The notes under the pieces were generated by a model, which had not been told where the DNA came from, made no database searches, and saw only the letters and a program-made list of their open reading frames with translations. 64,000 bases of DNA from Marinihelvus sp942491555 (lineage in GTDB: Bacteria; Pseudomonadota; Gammaproteobacteria; Xanthomonadales; SZUA-36): contig CALOBN010000003.1 of assembly GCA_942491555.1 (NCBI GenBank), positions 620,001 through 684,000 of the forward strand. Reading direction: 5' to 3'. The position numbers and the translations under genes were made by a program. Positions 26,254 to 35,613 of the stretch are shown here, in pieces (within the stretch, counting starts at the first letter, position 1; every line of letters begins with the position of its first letter).

Positions 26254-27784
26254 ACCCCGGAAGGGTCAGGCAGACCCGGCAGAACCTCCGAAGCAGCAAC
26301 ACCGTATCCGCATCGCCGAAGAATCATCAGACCCGCTGCACCTGGGCCAGTCTTTTGACATCCGTCGTGTGATTGCCATCAATCTTGGGCTCATTGCGTT
26401 TGCCGCGGCGTTTTTCATGCCGGACATGGCGCCGGCCGTCGACCCGCAGGGCAATATATTTGAGCTGAGCCGGGAGGGCAAACTGGCACTCGGCCTGTTT
26501 GCACTCGCCGCAATCTGGTGGGTGATGGAGGTGGTGCCGATTGGCGTAACGGGCATTGCCATTGCCGTTATCCAGGCACTCTTCCTATTGCGCGACCCCC
26601 GCGTGGCCTTCACCGACTACCTTGACCCGGCGGTATGGTTCATTATCGGCTCCATCATTATCGGCCAGGCCTTCTCTAAAACCGGCCTGACCCACCGTCT
26701 CGCCTATCGCATGCTGTTGGTGGTCGGCGAGCGAACCAGCCGCATCTACCTGGGCGCATTTGTGATGACCGCTGCGCTGACCCTGATCATGGCCCATACG
26801 GCCGTCGCCGCAGCCATCTACCCGCTCCTGCTTGCCATCCACCATCTGTATACCGACGAAGAACGGTCCCGCTTTGGCATGGGCCTGTTTATCGGCATGG
26901 CCTTTACCGCCGGTGCCGGCAGCATTATCACGCTGTTTGGTGCGGCCCGCGGGCCCGTGGCGGTCGGGTTTTTCAATGAACTGGTCGGGCGGGAGATTTC
27001 CTTTTTCGAACTCACCTGGTACATGGCGCCGCTCGGCATTGTAATGGTGGTTCTGCTCTGGGCCTTTGTGCTGGTCTGGTTCAAGCCCGAAAGAGCAACC
27101 ATTCCCGGCCTGTCCGAACGGGCCAGGAAGCTGCATGATGGCCTCGGGCGCATGTCGCGTGATGAAATCCTTACCCTGGTGATTACCATCGGGGCCGTAA
27201 CCCTGATGAGCCTGCGCGCCATTGTTCCGGGCCTGGAAAGTTTGCACAAAAGCGCCATCATTCTGGCAGCCACGGTGTGTTTTTTCGTGTTTCGGATACT
27301 GCGTAAAAGCGACCTGGAAAAAATTCCCTGGAATATCGTTCTGCTGTTTGGCGGCGCCATGAGCATGGGCTTTTGCCTGTGGCGGACGGGCGCCGCCGAG
27401 TGGCTCGCGATCGAGGCACTGGGCTACCTGGACGGCGCACCCTGGTTGCTGTTCGTAATCGGCGTCACCTCCTTTATTCTCATCATGACGAACCTGATCA
27501 TGAATGTGGCGGCGATCACCATCTGCCTGCCGGTGGCGCTCGTGATGGCGCCCTATCTTGGCGTCGCGCCTGAAGTGGTGTTGTTTTCAGCACTCGCTGC
27601 AGCGGGCATGCCCTTTTTGTTTCTGATCGGCGCGGCACCCAACGCCATTGCCTATGAAAGCGGCCAGTTCACGACCGCCCAGTTTTTCAAAGCAGGCGTG
27701 CCGGCGAGCATCCTGTTGATGGTAATGATTGCCCTGTTTGCCGGTCTGATCTGGCCGCTGATGGGCATGCCCGTGCGGGTTTAA
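26246..27784 (+). CDS. DASS (SLC13) family sodium/anion symporter
   Basis: A 512-residue inner-membrane transporter of the divalent anion:sodium symporter family, which imports dicarboxylates, citrate or sulfate. A soluble 50-residue N-terminus precedes about 11-13 helices. Typical blocks are AIWWVMEVVPIGVTGIAIAV near 90, HTAVAAAIYPLLLAI (in place of the usual SNTA), and MTNLIMNVAAITICLPVAL with IGAAPNAIAYESGQF near the end. The substrate is not readable from this. It converges on a TonB-dependent receptor, and both lie between direct repeats, so they may have arrived together. Confidence 0.88.
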   Translation: MTEPRKGQADPAEPPKQQHRIRIAEESSDPLHLGQSFDIRRVIAINLGLIAFAAAFFMPDMAPAVDPQGNIFELSREGKLALGLFALAAIWWVMEVVPIGVTGIAIAVIQALFLLRDPRVAFTDYLDPAVWFIIGSIIIGQAFSKTGLTHRLAYRMLLVVGERTSRIYLGAFVMTAALTLIMAHTAVAAAIYPLLLAIHHLYTDEERSRFGMGLFIGMAFTAGAGSIITLFGAARGPVAVGFFNELVGREISFFELTWYMAPLGIVMVVLLWAFVLVWFKPERATIPGLSERARKLHDGLGRMSRDEILTLVITIGAVTLMSLRAIVPGLESLHKSAIILAATVCFFVFRILRKSDLEKIPWNIVLLFGGAMSMGFCLWRTGAAEWLAIEALGYLDGAPWLLFVIGVTSFILIMTNLIMNVAAITICLPVALVMAPYLGVAPEVVLFSALAAAGMPFLFLIGAAPNAIAYESGQFTTAQFFKAGVPASILLMVMIALFAGLIWPLMGMPVRV

Positions 27785-27791
27785 CAATACG

Positions 27792-27811
27792 GGGGTCGGC
27801 GCGCCGACCCC
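27792..27811. terminator. Perfect inverted repeat between convergent genes
   Basis: A 20-base perfect palindrome (GGGGTCGGCG and its complement) between the DASS stop and the receptor stop. There is no T-run, so intrinsic termination is uncertain. Its position suggests a bidirectional transcription barrier. Confidence 0.4.
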
Positions 27812-27839
27812 ACCCTGCAATGCTGCCGGCCTGGTTTTC

Positions 27840-30518
27840 CTAGGGGCCGAACTGGTAGATGACCCGCAACCCGGCGACGCGTGGTTCGGGCAGGTAAGCG
27901 ATGATTGCCCGGCCTGGCGCAAAGCCTTCCGGATTACCCGGGTCAACATTGCGCTGCGCATTACGGATCGAGTCTTCATCCGTCAGGTTGGTCACGAACC
28001 CGATCACGGTGAATTGCTCAAACTCCAGGCCCAGCTGCAGGTCGTAATTGGTATAGCTTGGCATCCAGGACAGGTTGGCCTCATCCACATATCGTTTTGA
28101 ACGGTATTGCGAGGAGAGTTCAACAAACCAGGTATTGCTGCTGTCACCCAGGTTGTCACGGTAAAACGCGGTCAGATTAAGCGCATGCTCCGGGTTCTTG
28201 GCCACGGCATTTCCGGAAAAGTCCGCGCAGACATTGCCGGCCTCGGCACGCACCTGGGCCGAAGAAGTCTGGCCATCCGGCACGCCGCAGGCGGCAAAGG
28301 AATCAGGCCCTGCGGTCGGGCTTGGGCCCTGCACGTACTCATTAAACTCGGCATCGGTGTAGGCATAGCCCAGACTCAGGTCGAGCCCGTTGTCCAGAAA
28401 CCAGCTCGCAGCCACTTCAATGCCGCGTGATTCCACCGAGGCGGCATTGACGATGCCAGGTACTGCGACCACCGTGCCACCTGAGCTCTCCTGATTGCGC
28501 TGAACGCCAATCTGCTGATCGGTGTAATCGTTGTAAAACAGCGCGATGTCGATGAAGACCGTGTTATCCAGCCACTGGCTCTTGAGGCCAATCTCGTAGG
28601 CATCAACAAATTCCGGCAGATAGCCCTGCCCTGCAAGTTCGATCACCTCGTTGGTGTTAAACCCACCCGGCTTAAAGCCGCGCGCAACATTACCGTAGAT
28701 CATCATGTTGGAACGCACCTGGTAGTCCAGCGTCAGGCGCGGAGTCCACTCATCATAGGACAGGGTTTCGGTGCGCGGGCAAGCCTGCACGGTGCCTGGC
28801 GGTGGTACATCCGGTCCGGGCACGCCCATAAAGATGGCGCCCTGCGGAATATCAGGCAAACAGACCGGCTGCAGTCCGCGCAAAGAGGTGTCCTGCAACG
28901 TCCAGCCGGGAATTTCATAGGTGATTTCATCAGAGTTAAAGCGTGCCTCCACCCCCAGGCGCAGCGTGTCGCTGATATGCCATTTCAGGCTGCCATAGAT
29001 CGCGGTGTATTCCGTATCGCGGGAGATCCGTACCGGAAAATCGTTGCTGGTCTGCTGTGGTGAAAGAAAAAACGGCGGGCCGGCCAATGGCGAATCCGGG
29101 TTGCGCAACCAGAACTTGGAGCTGTTGACCAGGCTTGAGTCCTCATCAAGGAACTGCGCCCCGATAAGCACATCGACGCTGCCGTAAGAGTTGTTCCAGA
29201 AAAGGTTATTGTCAAAACGCTCGTCGGCATAGTCCAGTTGCTGCAGTGCAGACAAAGAAAGTACAAACCCCGGCGGAGCAGGAAAATTGGTGAAGTCGCC
29301 ATCAGCCTCAACAAAGCTGTCGTTGTCGATCCAGCCAAAGTTGTAGTGAAAACTGCCGTATTCGGTGTCCCAGACTGCATCAATGGTGAACAGCTGTTGA
29401 TCCAGGGTGAGACCGCGCGGCGGTTGGCCGGTCTCCTCGTTTACACCCATTTGTACATCACTGATATCAGCCACGATAGGGCCGACCACCGTGCCGCGGG
29501 TGCAGGCCGCTACCACCGGCGGAGGCGCGGTCGTCAGGTCCACCGGACAGGGGATCGGCGGCGAGCCGGGCGGGCCGGCCGTAAAGGTTCCGTCGGGAAC
29601 GGGCAGGCGCGTGTTGGCAGGAATATAGGCCGTGGGGTAATCAGAATTGTCCGTACTGCTGTTCTGGTAGCGCACCGTGATATCCCAGTCATCACCCGGA
29701 GTGAAGCGGAGCGCACCGGCAAAACCTTCAACTTCCTCGGCACCCAGCGGGCCGCCGTTCACCGGATTGGTCCAGAACCCGTCACCTTCGCGATAGGTTG
29801 CATTGATGCGATAGGAAATCAGATCGTCAACGATGGGACCACTGACCGAACCAACTGCGCGAAACTGGCCATACTCCGCCCCCTCCAGCAGCAACTGACC
29901 CTCCAGCGTGTCTGAAGGTTTATTGGAGATATAGTTAATCGCGCCGGCAAAGGCACTGCGTCCGTAAAGCGTGGTTTGCGGACCTTTCACGACCTCGATC
30001 CGCTGCAGGTCAATCAGGTCTGTGACGACACCCGCCGTTCCACCGGCAATGGCGAGGTTTTCGCCGGACAGGTCCAGGCCATCGAGCATCACCGCCACGC
30101 TGGGCCGGCCGCGTTCGGACTGCATACCTCGAACTGCCGGCCGCGTGTCGTTAGGAAAACCACCAAGGTCGAACGTCAGCCCCGGCGTCAGGCGCGCCAC
30201 ATCGTCGAGATCTTTGACGCCCTGGAGAATTATCTGGTCCTCGCTGATGACGCGGATCGTCAGGGGCACGGTGTTCGCCACTTCTTCAATACGGCGAGCA
30301 GTCACAATGACTGGTTCGAGTACGAGGGCCTCTTCAAGCGCCATACCTTCACTGTCGTCCGTGTCATCAACGGCATCCTGGGCAAGGGCCGGCTGCATCT
30401 GCAGGGCCAGCGCAGCCAGGCAGCAGATGGAAAATAATCCCGCGGCTGAGCGGCGAAAATGGGTAGATGAATTGAGCTTGTCCGGCATGGCCGCCGTGGC
30501 ATTTTGATAATTTGACAT
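27840..30518 (-). CDS. TonB-dependent outer-membrane receptor
   Basis: An 892-residue receptor. The signal peptide is about 15-45 (LFSICCLAALALQMQPALAQ). A TonB-box-like region with EPVIVTARRIEEVANTVPLT is followed by the plug domain (ARLTPGLTFDLGGFPNDTR) and a long beta-barrel ending in VAGLRVIYQFGP; a terminal aromatic residue is lacking. ATG 30518 has an AAGG site; the frame runs on to 30599 without support. The style matches marine carbohydrate/organic-solute receptors more than siderophore ones, and no Fur box was seen. It lies with the DASS transporter inside the repeat-bounded block. Confidence 0.88.
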   Translation of the reverse strand: MSNYQNATAAMPDKLNSSTHFRRSAAGLFSICCLAALALQMQPALAQDAVDDTDDSEGMALEEALVLEPVIVTARRIEEVANTVPLTIRVISEDQIILQGVKDLDDVARLTPGLTFDLGGFPNDTRPAVRGMQSERGRPSVAVMLDGLDLSGENLAIAGGTAGVVTDLIDLQRIEVVKGPQTTLYGRSAFAGAINYISNKPSDTLEGQLLLEGAEYGQFRAVGSVSGPIVDDLISYRINATYREGDGFWTNPVNGGPLGAEEVEGFAGALRFTPGDDWDITVRYQNSSTDNSDYPTAYIPANTRLPVPDGTFTAGPPGSPPIPCPVDLTTAPPPVVAACTRGTVVGPIVADISDVQMGVNEETGQPPRGLTLDQQLFTIDAVWDTEYGSFHYNFGWIDNDSFVEADGDFTNFPAPPGFVLSLSALQQLDYADERFDNNLFWNNSYGSVDVLIGAQFLDEDSSLVNSSKFWLRNPDSPLAGPPFFLSPQQTSNDFPVRISRDTEYTAIYGSLKWHISDTLRLGVEARFNSDEITYEIPGWTLQDTSLRGLQPVCLPDIPQGAIFMGVPGPDVPPPGTVQACPRTETLSYDEWTPRLTLDYQVRSNMMIYGNVARGFKPGGFNTNEVIELAGQGYLPEFVDAYEIGLKSQWLDNTVFIDIALFYNDYTDQQIGVQRNQESSGGTVVAVPGIVNAASVESRGIEVAASWFLDNGLDLSLGYAYTDAEFNEYVQGPSPTAGPDSFAACGVPDGQTSSAQVRAEAGNVCADFSGNAVAKNPEHALNLTAFYRDNLGDSSNTWFVELSSQYRSKRYVDEANLSWMPSYTNYDLQLGLEFEQFTVIGFVTNLTDEDSIRNAQRNVDPGNPEGFAPGRAIIAYLPEPRVAGLRVIYQFGP

Positions 30519-30694
30519 GGACCCTTCGTGTTTGGATTGAACAGTGTTGGACAGCTGGCTGCGATGTGACCACCGCATAACAGAGGGGGATTTTGTCACG
30601 CCAAACAGTCAGTCGTAAAGCAAAGTTGACACTTATTTGCGATTACGGATTTTTGCCGCCAGGCCGACCCGGCGCTTTCGCCCCGCAAACCGCA

Positions 30695-32329
30695 TCAAAG
30701 GTGCTGACCAGCCGAGCCTGTCCGGCTGACGTCAGCCTCGAGATTGTCGTTTACATGCGCGGCGAAACCGGAACCAGCCTCTGTGGACGTATTGAAAACC
30801 ATGTCAGCACCGGCTTCGTGCAAGCGACTTTCCTGGTCAGGAAAACGTGCGGTGGCAGCGATGCAACGCTCATAGCCTGAAGCCCGCAACTGTTGAATCA
30901 CCGCGATACTCGTGACCACATTCGGCAGGGCCAGCATGATCACCTCCAGCGTGTTGGACGCCTGCATGCGCTCCCAGAAATCCGCATCACTGGGGTCGCC
31001 GTAAATCACCTGGCGGCCCTGGCGCTTCTGTTCTTTGATGATCACGGGGTTCACGTCCACCCCGACAACCTGCTCAGGATAGTGCAACGAAATTGCATCA
31101 TAGGTGCCCGTACCAATGCCCCCCATACCGATAACCCCAACGCGGGCGCCGCGCAGGTCGATGGCACTGTCCCCGGGTATGCGGCCCTCGCGCTCAAATG
31201 GCTTGAGTCGATTACGGAAGCGCATGTAAATCGAATTGGATGAGGCGCCCAGCGGCGCGGCGATGATAAAGGACAGCGTCAGGGCCAGCGCCAATACGGT
31301 TAGCCATTCCGGAGCCAGCCAGCCATTGCGAACCCCGATGGCGGCAACAATCAGGCCAAACTCGCTGTAGTTGCTTAAATTCAGGGATGCAAGCAGCGCA
31401 GTGCGGGTGCGCAGCCTGAAGGCCGACAGGAGCGCGAAAAATAAGGCGCCTTTGAAAAAAATCAGCGGGGTCAGCATCACGGCCAACCATAGTGTGGTTG
31501 TACCCGGTGTGCCGGCAAGCCCAATCGAGAGAAAGAAACCGAGCAGGAAGAGATCTTTGAACCCCAGCATGGTTTTGGCCAATTCGTCAGCCTTGACGTG
31601 CCCGGCGATAAGAACACCTGCAACCAGGGCGCCCAGATCGCCTTTCAGGCCCACGAGCTCAAACAACTCAGCCCCACCCAGGGCCAGCAACATGCCAAAC
31701 AGCACCAACAGCTCGCCATGCCCTACCGAGTTCAGCAGCTTCTGCAATAAAGGGCGCAAGGGAATCAATCCCAACAAAAGCAGCGCCATCGGCGATGGCC
31801 ACTTGCCGGACGAACCGGCCAGGAACACCACTGCAACCAGGTCCTGAACAATCAGAATGCTGATCGCAATCCGCCCGTGCAGCGAGTTCATGTCACCGCG
31901 CTCTTCCAGCGCCTTGGCAACAAAGACGGTGCTGCTGAAGCTCAGGGCAAAGGCGATCAGGAGCGCGCTGTGAAATTCCAGGCCTGCCAGGGCCGCCAGG
32001 CCTGCTGCGGCGAGCCCAATCAACAGCAGCGCAATCAGCGCCACTACGATACCCATATGCAACAGGGTAACCGCCATGACCTCGGGGCGGATAAGGGTAC
32101 GCAAGTTGAGTTTCAGGCCAATGGTAAACAGCAGCAGGGTGATGCCAAGATCAGACAGTTTCTCGAGCATCTGTCCACTGACAGCACCCTGGCTGTTAAG
32201 CAGGAATCCGGCGCCAATAAACCCGATCATAGGCGGCAGATGCAGCAGACGGGCCACAAAGCCCAGAACAAAAGCGGTGATGATCCAGAGCAGATCATCC
32301 AGGGCAATGGCGACCCACGCAAAGTCCAC
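30695..32329 (-). CDS. KefB-type monovalent cation:proton antiporter with RCK domain
   Basis: A 544-residue CPA2 antiporter. Residues about 8-370 form a membrane domain of 12 or so helices (LLHLPPMIGFIGAGFLL, FSSTVFVAKALEERGD, GDLGALVAGVLIAGH). The C-terminal part is a TrkA-N/RCK nucleotide-binding domain (GVIGMGGIGTGTYDAI, then VVGVDVNP). It likely exports K+ or Na+ for protons under NAD(H) or glutathione control. The 3' third is duplicated at 25.1 kb. The last 14 residues (EADVSRTGSAGQHL) differ from that copy. Confidence 0.88.
   Translation of the reverse strand: MDFAWVAIALDDLLWIITAFVLGFVARLLHLPPMIGFIGAGFLLNSQGAVSGQMLEKLSDLGITLLLFTIGLKLNLRTLIRPEVMAVTLLHMGIVVALIALLLIGLAAAGLAALAGLEFHSALLIAFALSFSSTVFVAKALEERGDMNSLHGRIAISILIVQDLVAVVFLAGSSGKWPSPMALLLLGLIPLRPLLQKLLNSVGHGELLVLFGMLLALGGAELFELVGLKGDLGALVAGVLIAGHVKADELAKTMLGFKDLFLLGFFLSIGLAGTPGTTTLWLAVMLTPLIFFKGALFFALLSAFRLRTRTALLASLNLSNYSEFGLIVAAIGVRNGWLAPEWLTVLALALTLSFIIAAPLGASSNSIYMRFRNRLKPFEREGRIPGDSAIDLRGARVGVIGMGGIGTGTYDAISLHYPEQVVGVDVNPVIIKEQKRQGRQVIYGDPSDADFWERMQASNTLEVIMLALPNVVTSIAVIQQLRASGYERCIAATARFPDQESRLHEAGADMVFNTSTEAGSGFAAHVNDNLEADVSRTGSAGQHL
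30768..31020. repeat. Right copy of the 253-bp direct repeat
   Basis: Lies inside the intact kefB-like gene, covering much of the RCK domain. It matches 25077-25329 with a single base difference. Beyond 31020 the two loci are unrelated; below 30768 they stay alignable for about 30 bases with several transitions. Confidence 0.95.
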
Positions 32330-32420
32330 GGCCTAACGCACTCCGTGCCGGTTTGTGGTCGGGCTGAATCTCCTTGAGTGGGTCAGCGTTTCCATAAGCA
32401 CAACAGCATGCCGGACCCGA

Positions 32421-33473
32421 CTACAGGGGACCCATAAACGTCCAGTCCAAACTCGTCCCGGCATGATAAGGGCGAATCCTTATGCTGGGATCTGAAATCT
32501 CATTCGGCACTTGCAGCGGGCGACGTTCGAGCACGACCCGTTCGTCGTTTACGGGCAGGCCGTAAAAACGCGGGCCATTAAGAGAGGCAAAGGCTTCCAG
32601 CTTGTGCAGTGCGTTTTCTTCCTCGAACGTTTTGGCATAGCTTTCCATGGCCACCGGTGCGCTGAAAATCCCGGCGCAGCCGCAATCGCTTTCCTTGTCC
32701 TCGATAGCATGCGGCGCCGTGTCGGTGCCAAGAAAAAACTTCTCATGACCAGAGGTTGCCGCCTCGCGCAGGGCCAGGCGGTGGTGTTCGCGCTTGGCTA
32801 CCGGCAGACAATAGTTATGCGGTTTGATGCCGCCGACCAGCAGAGCATTGCGATTAAACTCCAGGTGATGCGCGGTAATCGTTGCGGCAACCTGATCGCC
32901 CGCTTCACGAACGAAATCAACCGCCTCCGTGGTGGTGATGTGCTCAAAAACCACCTTGAGTTCGGGAAAACGCTGCAATGTGGGTTCGAGAACCTTATCG
33001 ATAAACACAGCCTCACGGTCAAATACATCGATGTCGTCATCAACCACTTCACCGTGTACCAACAAGGGCATGCCAATCACCTGCATGCGCTCCAGCACAG
33101 CATCGATACGCCGGATGTCGGTCACACCGCCCGCGGAGTTCGTCGTGGCGCCGGCAGGATAAAGCTTGCAGGCGGTGAACACGCCATCGGCAAAGCCACG
33201 CTCGATCTCCTGAGGATTGATTTCATTGGTCAGATAGGCCGTCATCAGGGGCGTAAACTCTGTTCCCCCTGGCACGGCCGCAATAATACGTTCGCGGTAG
33301 GCGCGCGCCGCATCCACGGTGGTGATCGGGGGCGCCAGATTGGGCATCACGATGGCACGCGCGAACTGCCGTGCCGTGTAATGAGCCACCAGTGACAGGG
33401 TGGTGTCATCGCGCAAGTGAACGTGCCAGTCATCAGGGCGCCGCAGCACAATGCGATGGGAAAAATCAGTCAT
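32421..33473 (-). CDS. pyrC: Dihydroorotase
   Basis: A 350-residue zinc amidohydrolase that closes carbamoyl-aspartate to dihydroorotate in pyrimidine synthesis. DWHVHLRD near 15 gives the first metal ligands and CKLYPAGATTNS near 102 the carboxylated lysine. FEHITT and TAHHLEFNRN give two more ligand histidines, and GTDTAPH the catalytic Asp. Length and motifs fit the short E. coli-type class. A GNAT gene lies 100 bases upstream on the same strand. Confidence 0.95.
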   Translation of the reverse strand: MTDFSHRIVLRRPDDWHVHLRDDTTLSLVAHYTARQFARAIVMPNLAPPITTVDAARAYRERIIAAVPGGTEFTPLMTAYLTNEINPQEIERGFADGVFTACKLYPAGATTNSAGGVTDIRRIDAVLERMQVIGMPLLVHGEVVDDDIDVFDREAVFIDKVLEPTLQRFPELKVVFEHITTTEAVDFVREAGDQVAATITAHHLEFNRNALLVGGIKPHNYCLPVAKREHHRLALREAATSGHEKFFLGTDTAPHAIEDKESDCGCAGIFSAPVAMESYAKTFEEENALHKLEAFASLNGPRFYGLPVNDERVVLERRPLQVPNEISDPSIRIRPYHAGTSLDWTFMGPL

Positions 33474-33573
33474 TACAGGGCTCCGGCCGCAGCAGCAATC
33501 TCAGCACGCATTTTACCACCAGCAGCATCACGAAAAACTTTTCCCGGCGCCGGCCTGCCCGCCGAGAACTGAT

Positions 33574-34068
33574 TCAATCAATGGCCCGCTCATACCAACG
33601 CACATCCCAGGCCTGGTCAAACTTGTAACCGCAGCCGTGAAAGGTACCGACCGTTTGATAACCCAGGGATTCGTGCAGCCGGTTTGAAGGCTCATTGGGC
33701 TGCGCCACACCGGCCACCGCGCGGCGCGCGCCCGTGCCTTCAAGCCGCTCCAGCAGTGTGCCAAGCAGCGCGCGGCCCAGGCCCCGTCCAGCCGCATCCG
33801 GCGCCACGTAAATCGTGGTTTCTACAGTGACGTCATAGGCACGCTTAGCGCGCCACTGGCCACTGTGTGTGTAACCCAGGATCTTGTCCGCTTCGCGCGC
33901 CACGAGCAGTTGATGGCGTGGTTGTGACCCATAACCATCAAACCAGGGTTGTTTGGCCTGCTGTGTCCATGGCTCGGTGTCGAAAACGCAGTGATCGTGG
34001 ACAACATAGTGATTGAGTATCGCAAGAATGGCGGGTAAATCCCGTGCCTGGGCTGCTTCGATGATCAC
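33574..34068 (-). CDS. GNAT N-acetyltransferase, phosphinothricin-acetyltransferase-like
   Basis: A 164-residue cytoplasmic acetyltransferase. The N-terminus IEAAQARDLPAILAILNHYV, the acetyl-CoA loop YVAPDAAGRGLGRALLGTLL near 92 and the C-terminal LHESLGYQTVGTFHGCGYKF with WYER match the Pat/Bar/YncA group, which acetylates phosphinothricin-like or methionine-derivative amines. The natural substrate is unknown. It may be transcribed with pyrC. Confidence 0.85.
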   Translation of the reverse strand: MIIEAAQARDLPAILAILNHYVVHDHCVFDTEPWTQQAKQPWFDGYGSQPRHQLLVAREADKILGYTHSGQWRAKRAYDVTVETTIYVAPDAAGRGLGRALLGTLLERLEGTGARRAVAGVAQPNEPSNRLHESLGYQTVGTFHGCGYKFDQAWDVRWYERAID

Positions 34069-34255
34069 TATTGCATCACTCCATTAGACTTGGGCCACAG
34101 GGCTATTTGATGGTGCGAAAGTCCGCCCCGCTTTCTCGATGCCCACACCTTAAGCTGCATTGCTAGAGCCGATTCTGGAAACGCGGGCAAAGTCTCTGCT
34201 CCATAAGGATTATATTCAGTTAAACTGCACGCATTAAAAAAACACGGGAATCACC

Positions 34256-35014
34256 ATGAAGCTCATTACTTACCTTTCCTCGATCATGCTGCTTGCGGGT
34301 TTTTCACTCGGTGGCACTGTACAGGCTCAGACCATGGATTTTGAGTCATTCACGCCGGAATGTGGTGGTGGTGGCGGAGAAGGACCGCAAGAACCGGCGG
34401 TTGTCCGCGAAGGCGAGCTATTCGAAAACGGACTACAACTCAGCCCCGCAGCGAGTGAATGGTGCGTGTTCAATGGGGATGAGGGTGGACCAGGACCAGG
34501 AGGGCCAGGCGGTGGTCTTAACGATAACGGCAGCAACTTTCTGGGTTTCTGTGGTAGCTGCGAGGGACCAAATTCGTTCACGCTGACCCGCGAAGACGGT
34601 GCGCCTTTTGATCTCCAGGCCATCGATTTGTCCAGCCTGACAAACCAGCCCCAGGGGCCCGGTGGCGGCGAAGGCCCACCCCCACAGGATTTCAGCACAA
34701 CGTTTCAGATCACCGGATTTCCTGCAGTCGGCCCGCCCATCGTCGAGCAATTCACCTACGAATTTGGCGTTTGGGCCACCTATCCACTGAGCGGCATGCT
34801 GTCAGTTGAAAGCGTGGAAATAACTCTGACTGGCGATGGTTTTGATGCCGCCTTTGACAACATTGTTACCGCAGAGGCCAATGGGCCTGCACCACCAGGC
34901 GGACCTGGCGGGGCAACCGCATCGATACCCACCGGCAGCACTCTGGGTATGCTTTTGATGGCCACCCTGCTCTTATTGCTTGGCATGCATTCAGCGGCTT
35001 CCATTCGCCGTTAA
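34256..35014 (+). CDS. Exported Gly/Pro-rich protein with IPTL-like C-terminal anchor
   Basis: A 252-residue secreted protein. The signal peptide ends at TVQAQ (residue 25). The mature part has a beta-rich domain starting MDFESFTPE and interrupted by low-complexity Gly/Pro runs (GGGGGEGPQE, GGPGPGGPGGG, PQGPGGGEGPPP). The end, ASIPTGSTLGMLLMATLLLLL followed by SIRR, looks like an IPTL-CTERM variant with Gly in place of Trp-Gly. Four Cys in pairs suggest disulfides. Function unknown; an envelope location is inferred. Confidence 0.65.
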   Translation: MKLITYLSSIMLLAGFSLGGTVQAQTMDFESFTPECGGGGGEGPQEPAVVREGELFENGLQLSPAASEWCVFNGDEGGPGPGGPGGGLNDNGSNFLGFCGSCEGPNSFTLTREDGAPFDLQAIDLSSLTNQPQGPGGGEGPPPQDFSTTFQITGFPAVGPPIVEQFTYEFGVWATYPLSGMLSVESVEITLTGDGFDAAFDNIVTAEANGPAPPGGPGGATASIPTGSTLGMLLMATLLLLLGMHSAASIRR

Positions 35015-35077
35015 CAACCGCAACGCTTACCGCAGTGGCTGTTTCTATTGGACGCCAAAATAACAAGAGGGGTCGTA

Positions 35078-35587
35078 ATGAAAATCCTGCCTATGAATAA
35101 ACCAGGCCTTTTAGCCGGATTGCTCGGGACCATTGTCTGCTTAAACCCCGGGACGGCGGCCGCTCAGGACCCACTCACTGGCGAGGTTAATGGCGCAGCG
35201 GCCAGCGCGACCGTCGTGATCGACAACCTGGAATGGGCACTGACCACCAACGGCGAGAATATGAAGTGGCCTGATGCGGTGGAATACTGTGAAAATCTTG
35301 AACTGGCGGGGCACAGCGACTGGCGCCTGCCAACGCTGGATGAGTTACAGGGGCTTTATGACCCCGCTGCCGCCAGCGGCAAGAGCATTCGTAGCCCGTT
35401 TTCCATTAATGACTGCTGCCTCTGGAGCGGTGAGTCGCTGGTTGACCGCGCGGCGGATGACGGCGACGAAATCGCCGGCGATCCGGAGATGTACCAGTGG
35501 GGTTTTATGTTCGACGGCGGTCTGCCTTACTACGCCGTGCATATCTTTGAGGACGGACGCGCCCTGTGTACGCGTGATGCCGAATAG
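35078..35587 (+). CDS. Exported DUF1566/Lcl-type domain protein
   Basis: A 169-residue exported protein. The signal peptide (LAGLLGTIVCLNPGTAAAQ) ends near residue 30. The mature domain has WALTTNGENMKWPDAVEYCENL, GHSDWRLPTLDELQGLYDP and DCCLWSGE, the DUF1566 pattern in which Trp-Arg-Leu-Pro-Thr is conserved and which is a C-type-lectin-like fold. ATG 35078 follows an AAGAGGGG site; the frame opens at 35048. It may be in one unit with the exported protein 63 bases upstream. Confidence 0.75.
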   Translation: MKILPMNKPGLLAGLLGTIVCLNPGTAAAQDPLTGEVNGAAASATVVIDNLEWALTTNGENMKWPDAVEYCENLELAGHSDWRLPTLDELQGLYDPAAASGKSIRSPFSINDCCLWSGESLVDRAADDGDEIAGDPEMYQWGFMFDGGLPYYAVHIFEDGRALCTRDAE

Positions 35588-35613
35588 GTCAGCCTCCGGA
35601 AGCCCGCGGACTA

